19,601 bases of DNA from positions 1-19,601 of the forward strand of contig VAYG01000053.1 in NCBI GenBank assembly GCA_005885015.1. Reading direction: 5' to 3'. The position numbers and the translations under genes are program-made. Below are positions 15,473 through 19,601 of the stretch, in pieces (position 1 is the first letter of the stretch; every line of letters begins with the position of its first letter). The notes beneath the pieces are model-generated. The model made no database searches. It was not told where the DNA came from and saw only the letters and a list, made by a program, of their open reading frames with translations. This stretch comes from Actinomycetota bacterium (GTDB lineage: Bacteria; Actinomycetota; UBA4738).

Positions 15473-16276
15473 CTACCGGCCCGGCCCGGTCAGCCGGACG
15501 TCGCCGGACCTGGTGACCACGAAGACCTGCCAGTTGTAGAACGCGAAGTAGGCGCGAGGGTCGGCGGCCATCCGCTTCGCGTAGAGCAGCACTGCGTTCA
15601 CGTACGCCCACGAACGGTTGTAGTGGAAGAGCGCCGCCCGGTAGTTGCGTGGCGCGCCGGAGGCGTGCAGGTAGTTCGCCGCTCCCATGATCGCGTCGTG
15701 GGGATCGTGGACGTCCCCGCCCAACCCGTACACCGCCCACGTCGAGGGGATGAACTGCATCGGCCCCTGGGCCCCCGCGTAGCTCGCCGACCTCACCCGG
15801 CCGAACTTCGACTCGATGTAGTTCACCGCCGCCAGGACCTCCCACGACACGCCGAACCGGCTCTGGCCCTCTTGGAAATACCCGAGCAGGGCGCCGGCCG
15901 GCCGCGGCCGCTGCGTCTTGAACGCGGTGGCGGACGGCGCGGCCCGCACGATCGAGAACAGCTCGTGTCCGGCGGTGATGATGTCGTGAGCGGCGCCCGC
16001 TAGGGGCCTGGGCAGCAACCGGATGGTCCAGCCGGCCACCACCGGGTGGCGGGCCAGGTAGCGGTACACCCGCTGCTGGTACAGGGCCAGCAGGACCACG
16101 TCGTTCGGCGGGTTCGGGGCAGAGGGGTCGCCGGCCGTCGTCCAGCGGTGGATGGCCTCGTCGAGGGCGGCCGCGGTTCGCGCGAGCTGCGCAGCCAGCG
16201 CGGCGGGAGACGACGGGACGGGTTGGTCCGGGGCCGGGAGCGCCGCGGTGGGAGCAGGTGAGGGGATCGGCGCCAA
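15473..16276 (-). CDS. Lytic transglycosylase (SLT-like), N-terminus lost to a frameshift
   Basis: A 267-residue frame contains a Pro/Ala linker, a helical region (about 23-110) and an SLT-type lytic transglycosylase domain (about 135-245): catalytic E155 in NYIESKFG, GAQGPMQFIPSTW (168-180), and NYLHASGAPRNYRAALFHYN. It would cleave the MurNAc-GlcNAc bond of peptidoglycan with 1,6-anhydro formation. The only available start is a TTG at 16276 with no ribosome-binding site, and there is no export signal. A perfect lipoprotein signal peptide lies just upstream in another frame (16302-16421). One surplus base between 16302 and 16315 explains this: from GTG 16421 to the stop is 949 nt, one more than a multiple of three. 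Either a sequencing error or a recent inactivation. Confidence 0.85.
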   Translation of the reverse strand: MAPIPSPAPTAALPAPDQPVPSSPAALAAQLARTAAALDEAIHRWTTAGDPSAPNPPNDVVLLALYQQRVYRYLARHPVVAGWTIRLLPRPLAGAAHDIITAGHELFSIVRAAPSATAFKTQRPRPAGALLGYFQEGQSRFGVSWEVLAAVNYIESKFGRVRSASYAGAQGPMQFIPSTWAVYGLGGDVHDPHDAIMGAANYLHASGAPRNYRAALFHYNRSWAYVNAVLLYAKRMAADPRAYFAFYNWQVFVVTRSGDVRLTGPGR

Positions 16277-16301
16277 CGACGTGGTGGGGGTCGAGGGGAT
16301 C

Positions 16302-16421
16302 TCACGGCGAGATCACCGCACCGCCGACCGCACCCCCCGCCTTGGAGGGAGGCGCGCCGCAGGCCGAGACAATCAGGGCCGAAGCGAGAAGAGCGAGCGA
16401 GAGGCGAACGCTGGATCCCAC
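16302..16421 (-). pseudogene. Detached lipoprotein signal peptide of the lytic transglycosylase
   Basis: From a GTG at 16421 this frame reads MGSSVRLSLALLASALIVSAC followed by GAPPSKAGGAVGGAVISP and a stop. It has a basic start, a hydrophobic core and a canonical lipobox VSAC, then a Gly/Ala linker. On its own it would be a meaningless 39-residue peptide. The downstream frame opens at 16312 with SRREIPSTPTTS, a natural continuation of the linker, and leads into the transglycosylase. Dropping one base in the ATCTCGCCGTGAG stretch joins them into a lipoprotein of 315 residues. Confidence 0.7.
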
Positions 16422-16432
16422 GGGGCACGAGC

Positions 16433-16438
16433 AGCCTA
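16433..16438 (-). promoter_or_regulatory. Putative -10 box of the transglycosylase lipoprotein gene
   Basis: The minus strand reads TAGGCT, 11 nt before the GTG at 16421, the same spacing as for the kinase gene. This supports the GTG at 16421 as the original start of the lipoprotein, upstream of the frameshift. Confidence 0.35.
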
Positions 16439-16526
16439 ACAGCCCGATCCTGGGCTGCCTGTCGCTGAAAGGTATTGAAGAACGCCGCCCGGGCTGCAGC
16501 ATCCTGGACCTCGCGGGAACACGCGG

Positions 16527-16532
16527 CATAAT
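16527..16532 (+). promoter_or_regulatory. Possible -10 box of the Tat-exported repeat protein
   Basis: CATAAT differs by one base from TATAAT. It would give a leader of about 52 nt containing the AAGGGGG ribosome-binding site at 16577-16583. No good -35 box is visible. It lies in the 169-nt divergent gap between the transglycosylase and the repeat protein; the same gap has a 6-bp inverted repeat, CAGCCC/GGGCTG, at 16440-16457. Confidence 0.3.
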
Positions 16533-16590
16533 CCGGTCCGTGTCTGCGAGCGTGAGAACTCAACGTCCACATCATGAAGGGGGTCATTCC

Positions 16591-17262
16591 ATGTCGAAAC
16601 TGCCTATGGGCGCCGAGGAGCACCCCCCCAAGCCAACGAGACGAGGACTGCTGGCTGGAGCGGCCTGCGCCATCGGGATCGTTGCGACGGAGGCCTTGGC
16701 CAAGGTTCCGGCGGCCCAAGCCACGCAGGGGCAGCCGATTATCGCGGGGAGTCCAAACGACGAGACCACTTCCACAGGAATCACGAACACAACGGATGCT
16801 GGAACTGGGCTCGTCGTCAAGGGCGGAGCCGTCAGCGGGGCGGGTGTCGTTGGCCAAGGCGGCGGCTATGGCTCGGGCGTACAAGGTATTGGCGGGGACA
16901 ACGGCGGCGTCGGCGTGCTGGGGATCGCTGGAAAGAATGGCGGGACAGGTGTGAACGGGCAGGGTGTCGGCACCGGCCCAGGCGTCACCGGTGTTGGAGG
17001 GCCGGACGGCGATGGCGTCCACGCCCTAGGACAAGGCCACGGGGATGGCCTCGGAGCCGTTGGCGGCAACCTTGGTGGCACCGGTGTGTCCGGAAGCAGC
17101 GGGGGTCCTGATGGAAACGGTATCTGGGGCACTAGCTTTGGCACCGGGGCCGGGGTCCGCGGGACAGCGGTTGCAGAAGGGCCTGGAGTGTTGGCCGAGT
17201 CCGGGACCGGTCCGGCGCTGAAGGTCCTGGGGCCGGCGACCTTTTCCCTAAGCGAATGGTGA
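16591..17262 (+). CDS. Tat-exported glycine-rich repeat protein, C-terminally truncated
   Basis: A 223-residue protein with a twin-arginine signal (R17/R18 in PTRRGLLAGAACAIGIVATEALA), so it is exported folded. After a short linker (GQPIIAGSPNDETTSTGITN) the region 71-213 is built of 11- to 12-residue units of the form GxGVxGxxG, probably a beta-solenoid. The start has an AAGGGGG site 7 nt upstream. Related proteins, as I recall them from Actinobacteria and Chloroflexi, end in a strand-rich domain starting AxFSRSG and closing VAWFVxN. Here the frame runs into ATFSLSEW and stops; adding one base near 17254 would continue it as SGMVTIPSGSKKATV. The gene is therefore probably frameshifted. Its base composition is less GC-rich than the neighbours. 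Function unknown; a surface or spore-coat-like structural role is speculative. Confidence 0.75.
   Translation: MSKLPMGAEEHPPKPTRRGLLAGAACAIGIVATEALAKVPAAQATQGQPIIAGSPNDETTSTGITNTTDAGTGLVVKGGAVSGAGVVGQGGGYGSGVQGIGGDNGGVGVLGIAGKNGGTGVNGQGVGTGPGVTGVGGPDGDGVHALGQGHGDGLGAVGGNLGGTGVSGSSGGPDGNGIWGTSFGTGAGVRGTAVAEGPGVLAESGTGPALKVLGPATFSLSEW
16801..17229 (+). repeat. In-frame tandem GxGV repeats (about 12 units)
   Basis: Degenerate repeats of 33-36 nt encode units such as GAGVVGQGGGY, GSGVQGIGGDNG, GVGVLGIAGKNG, GTGVNGQGVGT, GPGVTGVGGPD, GDGVHALGQGH, GDGLGAVGGNLG, GTGVSGSSGGPD, GNGIWGTSFGT and GAGVRGTAVAE. The Gly-x-Gly-Val/Ile core is kept in almost all units while the rest varies, so selection has acted on the protein fold and not on the DNA. 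Confidence 0.8.
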
Positions 17263-17434
17263 CCATCCCGTCGGGGTCAAAGAAGGCGACGGTCACGGGA
17301 GTTCCGCTGACCCCATCTAGTCTGATCCTCGCGCTCATGCAAAACACCTGGGCGCTCGACAGTTCACGATCTTCCTGAACAGAGCGCCCACGTCTCCCGC
17401 CACAGCGACAGTTGCCTGGTTCGTGGTGAACTGA
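17263..17434 (+). pseudogene. Frameshifted remnants of the repeat protein's C-terminal domain
   Basis: After the stop at 17260-17262 the sequence still codes in two other frames. From about 17256 one frame reads MVTIPSGSKKATVTGVPL and TPSSLILALMQNT, ending at 17378. From 17360 a second frame reads QFTIFLNRAPTSPATATVAW and FVVN, ending at TGA 17432-17434. Together these match the expected order of the closing domain seen in related repeat proteins, but about 40 nt between LALMQ and FTIFLN appear to be missing. So there is one single-base loss plus one larger deletion. This explains most of the 219-nt gap before the next gene. Confidence 0.65.
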
Positions 17435-17469
17435 TCGGGGCGGCAGCCCCCGATCTTCGCAGTCCTGCC

Positions 17470-17475
17470 TAGAAT
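17470..17475 (+). promoter_or_regulatory. Putative -10 box of the dienelactone hydrolase gene (leaderless)
   Basis: TAGAAT, five of six bases to consensus, ends exactly 6 nt before the GTG at 17482, so transcription would start on the G of the start codon. There is no ribosome-binding site. This mirrors the TACAAT-6 nt-GTG arrangement before the glycosyltransferase gene. Confidence 0.5.
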
Positions 17476-17481
17476 CCGCCG

Positions 17482-18252
17482 GTGTGCTACGACGACACGG
17501 CCCGCCCACCGTTCCCCCCGATCGCCGGGGGAGCCGGGGGCGTCGTCACCCGGGACCTCGTCCTGACCGCGGCCGACGGGAACCGGTTCGCCGCGTTCTC
17601 CGCCGTCCATCCGTCGGAGGGAGGGCCCGGCATCGTGATCCTGCCGGACGTTCGCGGGCTGCACGCGTTCTACCAGGACCTCGCGGTGCGGTTCGCCGAG
17701 GCGGGCGTGCACGCGACGGCCTTCGACTACTTCGGGCGGACCGCCGGCGTGGGCCCGAGGGATGACGACTTCGACTACATGCCCCACGTCCAGGGGACGA
17801 AGCCGGACACGATCGCTCAGGACGTGGCCGCCGCGGTGGCCCACGTTCGCTCGGCCGAAGGAGGGGCGGCGAAGGCCGTGTTCACGGTTGGGTTCTGCTT
17901 CGGTGGCAGGAACTCCTTCAACCAGGCAGCTGGAGAGCACGGCCTCTCCGGCGTGATCGGGTTCTACGGCCGGGTCGCGGAGCCCGGGCCGGGCAACGGC
18001 AACGCCTCGATCGTGCTGGCAGAGCGCTACCGATGCCCCGTCCTCGGCCTGTTCGGGGGTGCGGACCCGGCGATCCCCCCGAAGGACGTCGACGCGTTCC
18101 GCCGGGCGCTCGACGCGGCCGGAGTGAAGAACGAGATCGTGTCCTACGCGGGCGCTCCCCACTCCTTCTTCGACCGGACGTTCGCCCAGTACGCCGAGGA
18201 GTGCGACGACGCCTGGAGTCGGATCCTGCGATTCATCCAGGCGAACGGCTGA
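17482..18252 (+). CDS. Dienelactone hydrolase family protein
   Basis: A 256-residue alpha/beta hydrolase of the DLH family. The triad has a cysteine nucleophile as in true DLH enzymes: C139 in GFCFGG, D195 in GGADPAIPP and H227 in GAPHSFFDR. VILPDVRGLHAFYQDLAVRF is the usual oxyanion-side strand and helix. DLH proteins open the lactone ring of dienelactone in chlorocatechol breakdown, but most homologues act on other esters or lactones, and no aromatic-degradation genes are nearby, so the substrate is open. The start is a GTG with a -10 box 6 nt upstream. It is a single-gene unit that converges on the deacetylase with 6 nt between stops. Confidence 0.92.
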   Translation: MCYDDTARPPFPPIAGGAGGVVTRDLVLTAADGNRFAAFSAVHPSEGGPGIVILPDVRGLHAFYQDLAVRFAEAGVHATAFDYFGRTAGVGPRDDDFDYMPHVQGTKPDTIAQDVAAAVAHVRSAEGGAAKAVFTVGFCFGGRNSFNQAAGEHGLSGVIGFYGRVAEPGPGNGNASIVLAERYRCPVLGLFGGADPAIPPKDVDAFRRALDAAGVKNEIVSYAGAPHSFFDRTFAQYAEECDDAWSRILRFIQANG

Positions 18253-18258
18253 CCTGCT

Positions 18259-18885
18259 TCACGCTCGGCCGGCGGGATCGAGCAGCTCCTCGACCCCCAC
18301 GAACCGAGCGCCTTCCGCCCGGAGGCGTTCGATGATGTCGCCGAGGGCCTCTCCAGTGGACCCGGGCCAGGTGTGCAACAGGACGATGGCGCCGTCGCCG
18401 TGGGACTGGGCGCCCTCGACCACCGACCGCAGGACCTCGTCGGTCGTCCGGGCGTGATCCCAGTCGTCCGGATCCACGTCCCACCCAACGTTCCGGTACC
18501 CGAGGGACGAGAGCGCCGACCGGAGCTCCTCGTCGCCCTCGCCGTCACCGAACGGGAACCGGAACCACGGCCGGGGGTCGGACCCGGCCGTCTCGGCGAT
18601 GGCCTCCTGGGCGCTCTTCAGGTCGGCCCGGACCCCGTCCGGGGAGAGCAGGGTGAACATGGCGTGGTGGTGCGAGTGGCTGCCGATCGTGTGGCCCTCC
18701 CCCGCGATCGACTTGGCCACCCCCGGATATGCGGTGGCCCACCGGCCCTGGATGAAGAACGTGGCCCGAACATCTCTCGCGGCCAGCACCTCCAGCAGGT
18801 GCTCGGCGTTCCCCGCCGGCCCGGGCGGCCTGCTCGGGTGCTCCGCGTCGAAGGTGAGGGCGACCCGCAGCTCGCTCGCGGTCAT
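18259..18885 (-). CDS. Polysaccharide deacetylase-like (NodB homology) protein
   Basis: A 208-residue CE4/NodB-fold protein. Visible motifs: TFDAEHP (D13) for motif 1, HSHHH (H70/H74, the HxxxH metal pair) for motif 2, RFPFGDG (R109) for motif 3, and VLLHTW (H171) for motif 5. The family removes acetyl groups from chitin oligomers, peptidoglycan or other glycans with a divalent metal. The second Asp of the canonical TFDDG metal site is replaced by Ala14, with Glu15 next to it, so metal binding or activity may differ. There is no signal peptide, suggesting a cytoplasmic role on an imported sugar. The ATG overlaps the stop of the upstream sugar permease gene (ATGA), pointing to a shared substrate. 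Confidence 0.88.
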   Translation of the reverse strand: MTASELRVALTFDAEHPSRPPGPAGNAEHLLEVLAARDVRATFFIQGRWATAYPGVAKSIAGEGHTIGSHSHHHAMFTLLSPDGVRADLKSAQEAIAETAGSDPRPWFRFPFGDGEGDEELRSALSSLGYRNVGWDVDPDDWDHARTTDEVLRSVVEGAQSHGDGAIVLLHTWPGSTGEALGDIIERLRAEGARFVGVEELLDPAGRA

Positions 18886-19601
18886 CCCTTCACGCCGGTG
18901 AGCGTGACGCCCTCGATGAACGCCCGCTGGGCCAGGAAGAACAGGACGATCACCGGCAGCATGAACAGGATCGAGGCGGCCATCATCAGGTTCCAGTCCA
19001 CGTGGTGGAGCCCCTGGAACTGGGACAGCGCGATGGTCAGCGTCCACAGGTGCCGGTTCTCGCCCAGGAACAGCAACGGCGCGAACAGGTCGTTCCAGTT
19101 GTAGAGGAAGTTGAACAGGGCTACCGCGACGATGGCCGGCATGGCCAGCGGGACGATCACCCGCGTGAGGATCTGGAACTCGCTGCCCCCGTCCACCCGG
19201 GCGGCGTCGGACAGCTCCTCGGGGATCGTCATGAAGAACTGCCGGAGGAGGAAGATCGAAAAGGCGTCGCCGAAGAAGCTGGGGATGATCAGAGGCTTGA
19301 ACGACCCGACCCAGTGCAGCCGTACGAACACGATGTACAGCGGCACGACGGTCACCTGGAACGGCAGCATGTAGGTGGCAAGGACCAGGAGGAAGGCCGC
19401 GTTCCGTCCCCGCCAGCTCATCCGGGAGAGCGCGTAGGCGACCGGCACGCACGAGAGCACCGTCCCCAGGGTGGAGACGCCGGCGATGGTCAGCGTGTTC
19501 AGCATGTAGTGGATCAGGGGAACCAGCCGGAACACCCGGGCGAAGTTCGACCACTGGATCGGATGGGGCCAGAAGCTCTGGCCCAGGGACTGCCGGTCGC
19601 T
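18882..19601 (-). CDS. Carbohydrate ABC transporter permease, MalG-like (N-terminus outside window)
   Basis: The frame is open to the window edge, so the first part of the protein lies beyond 19601; 239 residues are visible. It has several membrane segments and the EAA loop of CUT1 permeases, EELSDAARVDGGSEFQILTRV followed by IVPLAMPAI, which docks on the ATPase. NDLFAPLLF after the loop and the end AFIEGVTLTGVKG are typical of the second (MalG-type) permease of a sugar importer. The first permease and the binding protein are expected just upstream, outside the window. It overlaps the deacetylase start by 4 nt. Confidence 0.92.
   Translation of the reverse strand, partial: SDRQSLGQSFWPHPIQWSNFARVFRLVPLIHYMLNTLTIAGVSTLGTVLSCVPVAYALSRMSWRGRNAAFLLVLATYMLPFQVTVVPLYIVFVRLHWVGSFKPLIIPSFFGDAFSIFLLRQFFMTIPEELSDAARVDGGSEFQILTRVIVPLAMPAIVAVALFNFLYNWNDLFAPLLFLGENRHLWTLTIALSQFQGLHHVDWNLMMAASILFMLPVIVLFFLAQRAFIEGVTLTGVKG

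Noticed and set aside
16801..17229. The glycine-rich repeats as a PE_PGRS or collagen-like protein
   Set aside because: There is no PE domain, the Gly pattern is GxGV and not Gly-x-y triplets, and the protein has a Tat signal.
18886..19554. Upstream extension of the deacetylase frame across the permease gene
   Set aside because: It is the alternate frame of the permease, low in complexity; the NodB fold starts at 18885 with an ATGA overlap.

Overview
The window is high-GC bacterial DNA with dense coding on both strands. It looks actinobacterial: several genes use GTG starts, many genes have a TAnnnT -10 box only 6 to 11 nt before the start codon (leaderless or near-leaderless transcripts), and there is a bacterial Ku, a PknB-like receptor kinase and a two-subunit E1 dehydrogenase. 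The class cannot be fixed from sequence alone; an uncultured soil or sediment Actinomycetota lineage is a reasonable guess. No rRNA, tRNA, CRISPR array, insertion sequence, phage gene or origin was recognised.

Layout. 1-972 (+): end of a secreted hypothetical protein, followed by a strong hairpin. 1052-2011 (+): Ku. 2015-5272 (-): a translationally coupled cluster of GT4 glycosyltransferase, threonine/serine dehydratase and a lipoate ligase/octanoyltransferase-family protein. 5404-5934 (+): orphan lipoprotein. 5948-6775 (-): PfkB sugar kinase. 6872-7802 (+): mini zinc-ribbon protein and an exported M23 peptidase. 7809-10954 (-): pyruvate-dehydrogenase-type E1alpha, E1beta and E2 operon, no E3. 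11071-14347 (+): membrane Ser/Thr kinase with an extracellular FN3 domain, then an S9 peptidase. 14319-16421 (-): PLP aminotransferase and a lytic transglycosylase lipoprotein whose signal peptide is out of frame with the enzyme. 16591-17434 (+): Tat-exported glycine-repeat protein whose C-terminal domain survives only as frameshifted fragments. 17482-18252 (+): dienelactone hydrolase family. 18259-19601 (-): polysaccharide deacetylase-like protein coupled to a sugar ABC permease that runs off the window.

The genes are mostly housekeeping or envelope functions rather than one system. Functional links that can be argued: the E2 needs lipoylation, and a lipoate-transfer enzyme lies 5 kb away; the M23 peptidase, transglycosylase and deacetylase all act on wall or polysaccharide; the deacetylase and sugar permease overlap by 4 nt and are probably one carbohydrate-use unit. 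I do not see a convincing new defence or mobile system. The most informative oddities are the two disrupted exported genes side by side (15473-17434), the leaderless promoter pattern, the very tight convergent gene ends, an insertion in Ku, and a variant metal motif in the deacetylase.

No gene-free stretch exceeds about 300 bases; the longest, 17263-17481, contains the remnants of the Tat protein's C-terminal domain and the promoter of the next gene.
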